A stretch of 64,000 bases of DNA from Nonomuraea jabiensis (GTDB taxonomy: Bacteria; Actinomycetota; Actinomycetes; Streptosporangiales; Streptosporangiaceae). Made by a program: the position numbers and the translations under genes. Of this stretch, positions 16,174-23,503 are shown piece by piece. The DNA lies in contig NZ_JACHMB010000001.1 of the NCBI RefSeq assembly GCF_014204795.1, positions 8,940,501 to 9,004,500 of the forward strand, in the 5' to 3' direction. How positions within the stretch are numbered: the stretch's first letter is position 1; each line of letters begins with the position of its first letter. Below the pieces are notes generated by a model, which had not been told where the DNA came from, ran no database searches, and worked only from the letters and a program-made list of their open reading frames with translations.

Positions 16174-17091
16174 ATGACGCACACCGAGATCGAGATCACC
16201 GCGGAACTGGTCCGGGATCTGCTGCGTGACCAGCACCCCGACCTGGCCGACCGCCCTGTGAGGCTCGGCGCGCGGGGCTGGGACAACCAGCTGTGGCGGC
16301 TCGGCGACGACCTCGCCGTCCGGTTGCCCTGGGTGGGGGAGACCGCGGACGAGTTGCTGCTCAAGGAGCACGCCTGGCTGCCCGCTCTCGCCCCGCGCCT
16401 TCCGCTGCCGGTTCCCGTACCGCAGCGCCTCGGCGAGCCCTCCGCTCGGTTTCCGCGACCCTGGATCGTCACCACCTGGGTGCCGGGCACGCCTGCCGAC
16501 CACGCCCCCATCACGCGCGGCGCGGAGGCCGCCGACGCCCTGGCCGCCTTCCTGACGGCACTTCACCAACCTGCCCCCGAACAGGCTCCCGCCGGCCGGG
16601 ACCGCGGGGGGTCGCTGGCCGACCACTCCGAGGGGTTCATCAAGGGCCTCGCCTCGGCCACGGAGATGGGGCTGATCCCCGACCCGGACGCCGTCCGCGC
16701 GGTCTGGGACGACGCCGTCGCCGCGCCCGACTGGACAGGCCCGGCGCTCTGGCTCCACGGCGACCTGCATCCGGCCAACGTCCTCACCGCGGACGGCACC
16801 ATCTGCGGCGTGATCGCCTTCGGCGACCTCTTCGCGGGCGATCCGGCCGGAGACCTCGCCGCCGCCTGGAACCTGCTGCCGGACGGCGCCGCCGACCGCT
16901 TCCATGAGGCCTACCAGCCGGCGCCGGACGCCGCGACCCTGCGCCGCGCCCGCGGATGGGCGGTACGCCGCGCCCTCGGCGGCATTCACGTCGGAGAAGC
17001 CGGCGTCCGCGGCCGCCCGGGCGGCAAGGCCACCTGGGGCCCACCTGCCCAAGCCGCCCTGCGCCGCCTCATCGCAACGGCCCACCACTGA
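16174..17091 (+). CDS. Aminoglycoside phosphotransferase (APH)-family kinase-like protein
   Basis: The 305-residue protein fits the APH/choline kinase fold: N-lobe with LGARGWDNQLWRLGDDLAVRLP, hinge WIVTTWVPG, and the catalytic loop LHGDLHPANVL (HGDxxxxN). The following metal-binding segment reads GVIAFGDLFAGDPAGDLA: the first Asp of the usual VIDFGD is Ala (codon GCC), so magnesium binding and activity may be altered. Homologues phosphorylate small molecules or antibiotics; the substrate here is unknown. The ATG at 16174 gives a family-typical N-terminus, while an ATG at 16111 overlaps the stop of the upstream gene (ATGA) and would add 21 odd hydrophobic residues. That overlap still suggests co-transcription with the 15320 gene. 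Confidence 0.85.
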   Translation: MTHTEIEITAELVRDLLRDQHPDLADRPVRLGARGWDNQLWRLGDDLAVRLPWVGETADELLLKEHAWLPALAPRLPLPVPVPQRLGEPSARFPRPWIVTTWVPGTPADHAPITRGAEAADALAAFLTALHQPAPEQAPAGRDRGGSLADHSEGFIKGLASATEMGLIPDPDAVRAVWDDAVAAPDWTGPALWLHGDLHPANVLTADGTICGVIAFGDLFAGDPAGDLAAAWNLLPDGAADRFHEAYQPAPDAATLRRARGWAVRRALGGIHVGEAGVRGRPGGKATWGPPAQAALRRLIATAHH

Positions 17092-17265
17092 GCGATCGCC
17101 TCTCCACCCGCCCGAATTCCTTCAGCGCCGCAGGTCACGCCCCGCGAAACGAGCCAGAGGTACGGCAGGGGCACCATCGCCGGCCGGACCACCACGGCGG
17201 CCATCGCGGCCTGCCGGCCAAGGCGGGCGATTGCGCGGGTACGGAGTTTCAGGGGCGTTTTCGGC

Positions 17266-17297
17266 TTGACCTTCACGTAAGGGTCAACCCCTACCGT
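17266..17297 (+). promoter_or_regulatory. MerR-type promoter/operator upstream of the CurA-like gene
   Basis: TTGACC (17266-17271) and GGTCAA (17282-17287) form a perfect 6-bp inverted repeat around a 10-bp centre. TTGACC serves as -35, and TACCGT (17292-17297, fits TANNNT) as -10 with a 20-bp spacer, the over-long spacing that MerR proteins untwist. The expected start of transcription falls on or next to the ATG at 17305, suggesting leaderless mRNA. The regulator is probably the MerR gene at 18364. Confidence 0.75.
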
Positions 17298-17304
17298 CGC
17301 CGAT

Positions 17305-18345
17305 ATGGACACACCTTCGAAAAGCACCATGCACTCCGCCACCTCCCGCACCGGACTGGAGGTCCGGCTTGCCGCACGCCCGGAGGGCCTGCCCGGTCCC
17401 GGCGACTTCGAGATAGCCGAGGTCGCCGTCCCTGATCCCGCAGCGGGTCAGGTACTGGTCCGCAATCTGTTCATGTCGCTCGAACCCGGCATGCTCATGT
17501 TGATCGCAGGGACCTCTGGTCTGCCGATGCCCCGCTATGAGATCGGCGAGGTGATGTACGGGGCCGCCATCGGTGAAGTGGTGGCCTCCGCCGACCCGTC
17601 ACTCGGCGCAGGCGACCTGGTGATGCATCGGTTCGGCTGGCGCGAGTACGCCGTGGCGCAGGCCGGGCTGTTCCGCCGCGTCGACCGCCACGCCTACGCG
17701 ACGCCATCTACCCACCTTGGCTCCGGGCTGGTCGCGTATGTCGGGCTCATGGATGCCGCGCAGCTACGGCCCGGCGACACCGTCTTCGTCTCCAGCGCGG
17801 CTGGAGCGACCGGAAACATGGCCGGTCAGATCGCCCGGCTCAAGGGGGCGTCCCGGGTGATCGGCAGCGCCGGATCGCCCGAGAAGGTCGCCTATCTGAC
17901 CGGCAAACTCGGGTTCGACGCGGCCTTCGACCATCACGACGGCCCGATCGTGGACAGGCTGCGCGAGGCCGCCCCCGAAGGCATCGACGTCTACTTCGAC
18001 AACGTGGGCGGCGAACAGCTGCATGCCGCGATCGAGGTCATGAACCCGCATGGCCGCATCGCGCTGTGCGGAGCCCTCGACCGGCAGGGCAAGGGCCGTC
18101 CTGACGACGGGCCGGGCAACTTGCTCACCGTGATCGGCAAGCGCCTCACCATGCGCGGCTTCACCGCGAGCGATCATCTTGACCGTGCCCCGGAGTTCGA
18201 CGCGCAGTTCCGTACCTGGCTGAGCGAAGGTGCGATCGTCCACGACGAGACGGTGATCGAGGGGCTCGCGAACGCGCCGCAGGCCCTCCTCGGTCTCATC
18301 AAGGGCGCATACACCGGGAAGACGGTGGTCCGGCTCGGGACTTGA
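17305..18345 (+). CDS. CurA-like NADP-dependent MDR oxidoreductase (2-alkenal/enone reductase type)
   Basis: The 346-residue zinc-independent medium-chain reductase resembles leukotriene B4 12-hydroxydehydrogenase/CurA. Markers are VLVRNLFMSLEPGM near residue 50, the nucleotide-binding VSSAAGATGNMAGQIARLKG near 160, GSAGSPEKVAYL, FDNVGGEQLHAAIEVMN, and TMRGFTASD. These enzymes reduce alpha,beta-unsaturated aldehydes and ketones with NADPH, often as electrophile detoxification. The ATG at 17305 lies directly behind the MerR-type promoter with no room for a ribosome site, so initiation is probably leaderless; an ATG at 17329 is an alternative. The MerR gene follows on the same strand and likely controls it, as expected for a stress-induced detoxification pair. 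Confidence 0.9.
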   Translation: MDTPSKSTMHSATSRTGLEVRLAARPEGLPGPGDFEIAEVAVPDPAAGQVLVRNLFMSLEPGMLMLIAGTSGLPMPRYEIGEVMYGAAIGEVVASADPSLGAGDLVMHRFGWREYAVAQAGLFRRVDRHAYATPSTHLGSGLVAYVGLMDAAQLRPGDTVFVSSAAGATGNMAGQIARLKGASRVIGSAGSPEKVAYLTGKLGFDAAFDHHDGPIVDRLREAAPEGIDVYFDNVGGEQLHAAIEVMNPHGRIALCGALDRQGKGRPDDGPGNLLTVIGKRLTMRGFTASDHLDRAPEFDAQFRTWLSEGAIVHDETVIEGLANAPQALLGLIKGAYTGKTVVRLGT

Positions 18346-18363
18346 CCGTACGGTTGGCCTGTG

Positions 18364-18750
18364 ATGCTCATCGGTGAACTGGCCGCGGAGGCCGGGACCA
18401 CGACCCGCGCCCTGCGCTACTACGAGGAGCAGGGCCTGCTGGAGCCCGGCCGTACGACGGCGGGTTATCGCGTGTACGAGCCCAGCGCGGCCCTCCGCGT
18501 CCGCAACATTCGTGAACTGCTGGCCTGCGGGTTCACCGTCGACGATGTGAAGTCGTTCCTGGACCATCTCGACCGTGAGCTGCCCCAGGTGTTCTGCCGC
18601 ACGCCGTCGTGCGCCGCCGGTAACGCCGTCGCCGCGCAGCGGGTGGCCGAACTGGAGGAGCGCATCGCCACCCTCACCCGGCTGCGCGACAGCCTTGTCG
18701 ACCGCATGCCCTGGCTGGCGGCGCCTGGCGAGCGGGTCGCCCGCTTGTGA
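18364..18750 (+). CDS. MerR-family transcriptional regulator
   Basis: The 128-residue protein has the MerR winged helix-turn-helix at the very start (LIGELAAEAGTTTRALRYYE, then GLLEPGRTTAGYRVY) and a C-terminal coiled coil (VAELEERIATLTRLRDSLVDR, about 95-115). Two cysteines lie between (FCRTPSCAAGN), so metal or thiol sensing is conceivable but not shown. A GTG three bases upstream is an equally possible start. It lies 18 bp behind the CurA-like gene on the same strand, so the pair is probably one transcript started at the MerR-type promoter at 17266. Confidence 0.92.
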   Translation: MLIGELAAEAGTTTRALRYYEEQGLLEPGRTTAGYRVYEPSAALRVRNIRELLACGFTVDDVKSFLDHLDRELPQVFCRTPSCAAGNAVAAQRVAELEERIATLTRLRDSLVDRMPWLAAPGERVARL

Positions 18751-18775
18751 CGTGTCGCGTACTTTCAAGCGTGGG

Positions 18776-19555
18776 TCAGCCGTTGGCGACCCAGTCCATG
18801 TTTTCGATCCAGTGGTCGAGCAGTGCCCGATCCCCGTGCACCTCCAGCGTAGGAGCCGCATCCAGCGGGCGGCGCCTGCTGATCACGAGCAGGAGCTCGA
18901 CGGCCGGGCCGCGTACCACGACGTCTGCCTTGGTGTGCGTACGCTCCAGCACGACCATGTCCGGCTCCCGGCGTGCCACCCACTCCCCAGACGCGTCGGT
19001 CGCGTGGAAATGCAGAGTCTGACCGTCTCCGCGCATCGCATCGGAGAAGCCCGGCTGGTTCTCCCAATAGCCGCGGGAAGCCATCGTGTCCAGCCAGTCC
19101 TCGAGGGCCGCGACGGCAAGCTCCGGCGCCAACTCGTACCGCATGCCGAGGGCCGCGGCCGCGTCCGCGCGATGCACGCAAGCCTCGCCGAACAGCCGGC
19201 GTGACCAGAACGGCACGCCGGCAGCGCCACCCGACGGATCCCACACCGGCGTGTCGTCGGCGACCGATGCGAACGCCTGTCTCGCCTCGGCCGCGCCGTC
19301 GCTCAGCCAGGCGCGCCACTGGCCCGAATCGGCCGGACCCGGAACGTAGCCGGCGAACGCCCTGCTCGGCTCGGTCATTTGGGCACCCACGAGCATCGCC
19401 ACCATGCGCTGTGTCGCGCCGACATGGTCGACAAGATCGGCCAGCGTCCACTTCGGGCAGGTCGGCACCGGGGCCGCCGCATCCTTGCCGTGCACCCAAT
19501 CGGCAAGGATGCCCGTCTGCTCGACAACGGCCTTCAAGTACGCGGATGTGTCCAT
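18776..19555 (-). CDS. Mycothiol-dependent maleylpyruvate isomerase-like metalloprotein
   Basis: The 259-residue protein matches the TIGR03083/MDMPI-like group. The N-terminal DinB-like four-helix bundle has CPKWTLADLVDHVGATQRMV (metal His about residue 44) and FGEACVHRADAAAALG (second His near 140). A C-terminal domain with LHFHATDASGEW and VVVRGPAVELLLVISRR follows. The family uses mycothiol in isomerisation or thiol transfer; most members have no known substrate. The ATG at 19555 is preceded by TTGGAG. It converges on the MerR gene with a short gap. No maleylpyruvate pathway gene is adjacent, so the isomerase activity itself should not be assumed. Confidence 0.88.
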   Translation of the reverse strand: MDTSAYLKAVVEQTGILADWVHGKDAAAPVPTCPKWTLADLVDHVGATQRMVAMLVGAQMTEPSRAFAGYVPGPADSGQWRAWLSDGAAEARQAFASVADDTPVWDPSGGAAGVPFWSRRLFGEACVHRADAAAALGMRYELAPELAVAALEDWLDTMASRGYWENQPGFSDAMRGDGQTLHFHATDASGEWVARREPDMVVLERTHTKADVVVRGPAVELLLVISRRRPLDAAPTLEVHGDRALLDHWIENMDWVANG

Positions 19556-19713
19556 CGCTGCATCTCCAAGTGAGGGGTGAGTCGGGCTGTGCCGGGGCGA
19601 GGAACAGGACAATGGCGGATGGCCTCGCGCCCTTCCCTCCAGACCGGCCACGCGGCGCCCCGGGTCAAGTGTCGACTGCAACTGAAGGCTGGTCGAGGGC
19701 GGAAGCCGGACAT

Positions 19714-20709
19714 TTACCGGCCACTTTCACGGCGAATGAACCGTTCGACGGTCTCCCAGGTGGGAGCCGGCGCGTTCGCCAGGAGCCCTTGCCGTCCGCC
19801 CTCGGCCCACCTGGCGACGTACCCCGCGGCTCGTGCCGGGTCGGTGACGTAGGAGTGCTCGTGGCCGACCTCAGGGATGGAGTAGAACACGGCAGTGCCG
19901 CCTCGCGCGGCGATCGCTTCGAACAGCAGCACGCTCTGGTGCTCCGGGACGAGCCGGTCGGCCTGGCCGTGCAGGATCAGCAGCGGTGGCATCCCGGCGC
20001 TCGCGTACGTGACGGGGTTGGCCAGAGCCACGGCCTCGGGGCACTCCTGGATGGGCCCGCCCATCAGGAGCGACTCGGGCGAGAACGGGTCGTCGTGGCC
20101 GTCCGACAGTCCCAGCATGGCGTTGAACTCCTCGCGGGCGCCGGGCGGCATGTGCGCGTCCATCTGCAGGAAATCCGTCGGCCCGTAGAAGTCGACGGCC
20201 GCCTGCACCCGGCTGGACGGCCCCGTGACGCCGACCTCGCCCTCCAGCTCGGGGACATCGCCGGTGAGCGCCGCCATCGTGGCGACCCACCCGCCGGAAG
20301 AGTTGCCCATGACGACGAATCGGCCGGCGTCGAGGCGGTAGCCTGCGGCATTGGCACGCAGCCACCGTACGGCCGCCTTGATGTCGTGGAGCTGGGCCGG
20401 GAAGCCGGCTTGCGCGCTGGAGCGCACACTCACCCCGGCCACGGCGTACCCGGCCGTGGTGAAGAAGGCGGCGGCTTGTGCCGCGCCGTTCTTGCCCTCG
20501 TCGGAGCGCCACGCCGATCCCGAGGTCCAGATCACCAGCGGGTACGGTCCTCGTCCCGCCGGGACGTAGAGGTCCAGCAGATGCCCGCGGCCGTCCGCCG
20601 GCTGGGGCGGGGCGTAGGCCAGATCGCCGAACCGCTCGGTTTCCGTGCCGGGGGGCGGGGAGGGATTCGGCTCGGCCAGGAACACCGCTTCCTGCGGCTG
20701 GTATGTCAC
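19714..20709 (-). CDS. Alpha/beta-hydrolase (esterase/lipase, BD-FAE type)
   Basis: The 331-residue protein carries a complete triad: nucleophile in GNSSGG (Ser about 165), Asp in HGQADRLVP, and His in VGHEHSY. HLLDLYVPAGRGPYPLVIW precedes an oxyanion region, and WRSDEGKNGAAQAAAFFTTAGYAV is typical of secondary-metabolite and carbohydrate-ester esterases. There is no signal peptide, so it is probably cytoplasmic. The GTG at 20709 is chosen because GAGGAGG lies just upstream. It is 107 bp downstream of the retropepsin-like gene on the same strand; co-transcription is possible. The substrate is not predictable. Confidence 0.9.
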   Translation of the reverse strand: MTYQPQEAVFLAEPNPSPPPGTETERFGDLAYAPPQPADGRGHLLDLYVPAGRGPYPLVIWTSGSAWRSDEGKNGAAQAAAFFTTAGYAVAGVSVRSSAQAGFPAQLHDIKAAVRWLRANAAGYRLDAGRFVVMGNSSGGWVATMAALTGDVPELEGEVGVTGPSSRVQAAVDFYGPTDFLQMDAHMPPGAREEFNAMLGLSDGHDDPFSPESLLMGGPIQECPEAVALANPVTYASAGMPPLLILHGQADRLVPEHQSVLLFEAIAARGGTAVFYSIPEVGHEHSYVTDPARAAGYVARWAEGGRQGLLANAPAPTWETVERFIRRESGR

Positions 20710-20816
20710 GGAACCTCCTCGTATGCGCTCAGGCACGAGTCTCCCGTGTCCCGCCGGCCAAAGCCGAGCGGGCCACGCGTGAGTTCCGTAGAAATCTACA
20801 ATGTAAAGGGCGATGG

Positions 20817-22139
20817 TCAGGCGGCCGGGCCGCGGACGATGTAGAGGTTCATGTGGGTGAAGTCGACGGTGATGTTGTACGGCTTCCAGAAGCAGTGGGA
20901 GAACCAGCCCATCGAGTCGAACCCGGTCCCATAGGGCCAGGGCACGTTGACCTCCTGGTTCGGGTTCGTGTAGCAGTAGACCTCCTTGGCGACGGCGTTG
21001 CCGAGGCGGACTTCCTTCGGGTAGCAGGGGTAGACGACGGCCGGGTGGCTTTGGGCGAAAGTCCCGATCTGGCGGTCGTAGTCGGTGCGGATCCCCAGCT
21101 GCTCGGCAGTTTTGCCGCGCACGCCCGCGGCGATCTCGCCGACTCCGCCGAAGTTCACGCCCACCACCCCTGTGCCGGAGCCGGTGGCGCCGGCGAAGCT
21201 GCCCGTGGTGTGCAGGTACTGCTCGCGGGCCAGCCACAGCGGCAGGGGTCCGGCGCCCGCCCGGGTGGCGGCGGCGCGTGCCTTCCTGGCCGTTTCGGGG
21301 GTGCGGCGGCGCAGGATCAGCTGCCGGCCCGCGTAGTCGAAGGTGGTCAGCAAGTGGTAGAAGACCCACGTGCCGATCAGGCCGTCGCTGTCGGTGCCGA
21401 CGTCCTCGCCCGACTCCGTTGCCGACCAGCTCACGGGGATGTTGCGTAGTTCGATGCCGCCCAGCTGGAAGGAGTCCAGTATTCCCCAGTATGCCCAGAC
21501 GGAGATGCCCTCGAAATCGGTTTTCTGGCTGGCGACGGGGCTCAGTCCGGCTTCCTTGGCCACCGAGGCGCGCATGCTCAGATAGGGGGCGCCGGTGTAG
21601 AAGCTGAAGCGCTTCGTCGGCCCGCCGTTGACCGAGGCCTCCACCAGCGGCATCGGGTCCATCTGCTGGAGCGGCAGCCGCGCGGTCTCGCCGTGGACCT
21701 GGTATGCCTCGCCGCTGACCGCCGCGAACCATGTGGCGTAGCTTTCTTCGCCGCCCGCTTTCCAGTGTGGTGCGGACTGGGCGAATTTGTCCTGCCGGAT
21801 GTAGCAGTCGCCCAGGAGCTGGTGGGCTTGCTTGTCGTCGGGTGCCAGGTTGAGGGCCAGCTTGAGGTATTTCTCGGCGTCGGGGAACCGGTTGGACAGC
21901 AGTGCTACATAGCCGCGCTGGCGGGCCGCGTGCAGGTTCGTGGGGTCTGTCTTGAGGATCTTCTCGTAGGCGCGGCCGGCCTGGTCGAACTTGCCGGCCT
22001 TGAACAGCGTGTCGGCGTCGCCGGTGTCGGCCAGTGCTGTGGGTGCCTTGCCGAGCAGCGGCGCGGTCGCGGCGGCACCGGCCAGCACGGCGGCGCCTTG
22101 AAACAGCGAACGCCGGTCCCATTTCCCGTCATGTGTCAT
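20817..22139 (-). CDS. Tat-exported TPR protein with retropepsin-like domain (catalytic Asp replaced)
   Basis: The 440-residue protein begins with a twin-arginine signal (DRRSLFQGAAVLAGAAATAPLL). About three TPR-like helical hairpins follow (about 40-125). From ~160 it reads as a retropepsin-like aspartic protease fold: PLVEASVNGGPTKRFSFYTGAP, then LGGIELRNIPV, and DGLIGTWVFYHLLTTFDY, the GLIG/FDF closing motif. The active-site triplet expected as DTG is YTG (codon TAC), so it may be a non-proteolytic relative. The C-terminal ~150 residues are unassigned and hold several aromatic residues. The ATG at 22139 follows AGGAGAAGGC. A strong hairpin lies 50 bp upstream. A secreted binding or scaffold role is one reading. 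Confidence 0.78.
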   Translation of the reverse strand: MTHDGKWDRRSLFQGAAVLAGAAATAPLLGKAPTALADTGDADTLFKAGKFDQAGRAYEKILKTDPTNLHAARQRGYVALLSNRFPDAEKYLKLALNLAPDDKQAHQLLGDCYIRQDKFAQSAPHWKAGGEESYATWFAAVSGEAYQVHGETARLPLQQMDPMPLVEASVNGGPTKRFSFYTGAPYLSMRASVAKEAGLSPVASQKTDFEGISVWAYWGILDSFQLGGIELRNIPVSWSATESGEDVGTDSDGLIGTWVFYHLLTTFDYAGRQLILRRRTPETARKARAAATRAGAGPLPLWLAREQYLHTTGSFAGATGSGTGVVGVNFGGVGEIAAGVRGKTAEQLGIRTDYDRQIGTFAQSHPAVVYPCYPKEVRLGNAVAKEVYCYTNPNQEVNVPWPYGTGFDSMGWFSHCFWKPYNITVDFTHMNLYIVRGPAA

Positions 22140-22478
22140 GCCTTCTCCTGTTCGTCGTGACGTTCTGTCCCGGCGGGCGGCCGGTGGGGACGCCGCCGTA
22201 CGGCCCCGGCCAGTACGGCGGCGTCCTGATGCGGGCGGCCGGATTGCCTGGCGGCGCCGCTCCGTAACTCGTCCGCCGGTCAACCCCGTCTACTGTCGGG
22301 CGGCCGCGTCCGCGCCTCGTTCGCGCGGTGTCATGGTTGCGTCACAGTCGCGCCGAGAGACGAAACCTGTCAGACGGAAAACGTTTACGGATCATCAATC
22401 CAAGATCACTCGTTTGGACGCCGACCAACTTTACGTTTGCGACGTTTGTGCATCCCCTCCGCATGTGGAAGGACATCC
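22140..22478. other. 339-bp divergent intergenic region
   Basis: It separates the leftward Tat/TPR gene from the rightward secreted-protein gene and must hold both promoters. Apart from the hairpin listed separately, it has an AT-richer stretch (22360-22460) with repeated ACGTTT words. No ORF is supported. Confidence 0.6.
22188..22226. repeat. Perfect 14-bp inverted repeat (hairpin) in the leader of the Tat/TPR gene
   Basis: GGACGCCGCCGTAC (22188-22201) pairs perfectly with GTACGGCGGCGTCC (22213-22226) around an 11-nt loop. It lies 48 bp ahead of the leftward ATG at 22139 and far from any gene end, so a 5'-leader structure is more likely than a terminator. Confidence 0.7.
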
Positions 22479-23438
22479 ATGCGCATTTCCGCTCGGGCGA
22501 TGATCGTCGCGTTAGCGACCGCTCTGGCAATCAGCGGCGCGAACATGGCCGGCACCCCGGCCTTCGCGAACGACGACCCCACGCTGGCGGCCCTCACCAA
22601 GGTCGTCCCCGAGATCGTCGAGGAGGCCAGAACCGTCCCGCCGACCGAGATCCCGGACGGCGACGTCCAGCGTCCCTTCGCCGCCGCGACCGACGCCGAC
22701 CACACGCTGGCGGCGTCGGTCAGCGAGAACGAGATCGGCATCGGCATGCCGGAGGCCAGCGGCGCCGGCAGCCAGCCGCTGCCCGGCCTGGTCACCTACG
22801 CCGCCAAGCAGCCCAGCGTCACCTTCGCCCACCAGCGGACCGGTCAGATCGCCCGTGCGCTGACCGTCATCCACGGCGCTTCCGCGCCGACCGAGTACCG
22901 CTTCCCGATCAGCGCGCCCGAGGGCTCCATGCTGGAGGTGGAGGAGGACGACGGCACGGTCCTGATCTACAACAACGACTTCTACCTCGCCGAGATCGAC
23001 CTGCCCTGGGCCAAGGACGCCAACGGCAACCCGGTGCCGACGTCGTACCGGGTGGAGGGCATGACGCTCGTCCAGACCGTCGACCACGCGGGCGCCGCCT
23101 ACCCCGTGGTCGCCGACCCCGCGCTCAAGCTGCAGTGCGAGTGGTGGAAGGCCATGTGCCGGGTGATCTTCTCGAAGAAGCTCACGAACCAGATCTACGG
23201 CTCCTGGCTGTACGCCGGGGCGGCCGGCGCGGTCAAGGTGGCCGACGCCGCCTGCGACAAGGCCAAGAACAGCAAGATCAAGCTGGCCTGCAAGGTGATG
23301 TTCGCGGCGGGTATCGCCCAGTACATCTACAAGATCCGGGAAGCCGCCAACAAGAAGCAGTGCTTCGCGCTGCGGATGCAGTGGCCGGGCCCGATCGTCT
23401 GGGGTGAGGTTCGCAAGAAGAGCTGCCAGAGCAAGTAA
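22479..23438 (+). CDS. Secreted hypothetical protein preceding the RHS gene
   Basis: The 319-residue product has a Sec signal peptide (MIVALATALAISGANMAGTPAFA, cleaved near residue 28). The middle part is a beta-rich region ending in DHAGAAYPVVADPALKL, a segment echoed in the neighbouring YD protein (TTYPVTVDPPLNL) and seen in many secreted actinobacterial proteins. The C-terminal ~110 residues contain six cysteines and alternate hydrophobic helices (GSWLYAGAAGAVKVADAACDKA) with Lys-rich stretches. I cannot assign a function. The ATG at 22479 follows GGAAGGAC. A strong terminator follows and the RHS gene starts 65 bp beyond its stop. A small effector or partner of the RHS protein is possible but unproven. 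Confidence 0.8.
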   Translation: MRISARAMIVALATALAISGANMAGTPAFANDDPTLAALTKVVPEIVEEARTVPPTEIPDGDVQRPFAAATDADHTLAASVSENEIGIGMPEASGAGSQPLPGLVTYAAKQPSVTFAHQRTGQIARALTVIHGASAPTEYRFPISAPEGSMLEVEEDDGTVLIYNNDFYLAEIDLPWAKDANGNPVPTSYRVEGMTLVQTVDHAGAAYPVVADPALKLQCEWWKAMCRVIFSKKLTNQIYGSWLYAGAAGAVKVADAACDKAKNSKIKLACKVMFAAGIAQYIYKIREAANKKQCFALRMQWPGPIVWGEVRKKSCQSK

Positions 23439-23455
23439 CCCCCCTGTGACAACCT

Positions 23456-23484
23456 GACGCCCCCGTCAAGCCGGCGGGGGCGTC
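23456..23484 (+). terminator. Rho-independent-type terminator after the secreted hypothetical
   Basis: GACGCCCCCG (23456-23465) and CGGGGGCGTC (23475-23484) form a perfect 10-bp stem with a 9-nt loop, 18 bp after the stop. No long T-run follows, as usual in high-GC actinobacteria. Confidence 0.8.
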
Positions 23485-23503
23485 GCTCTACCTCGGAGCT
23501 CCC

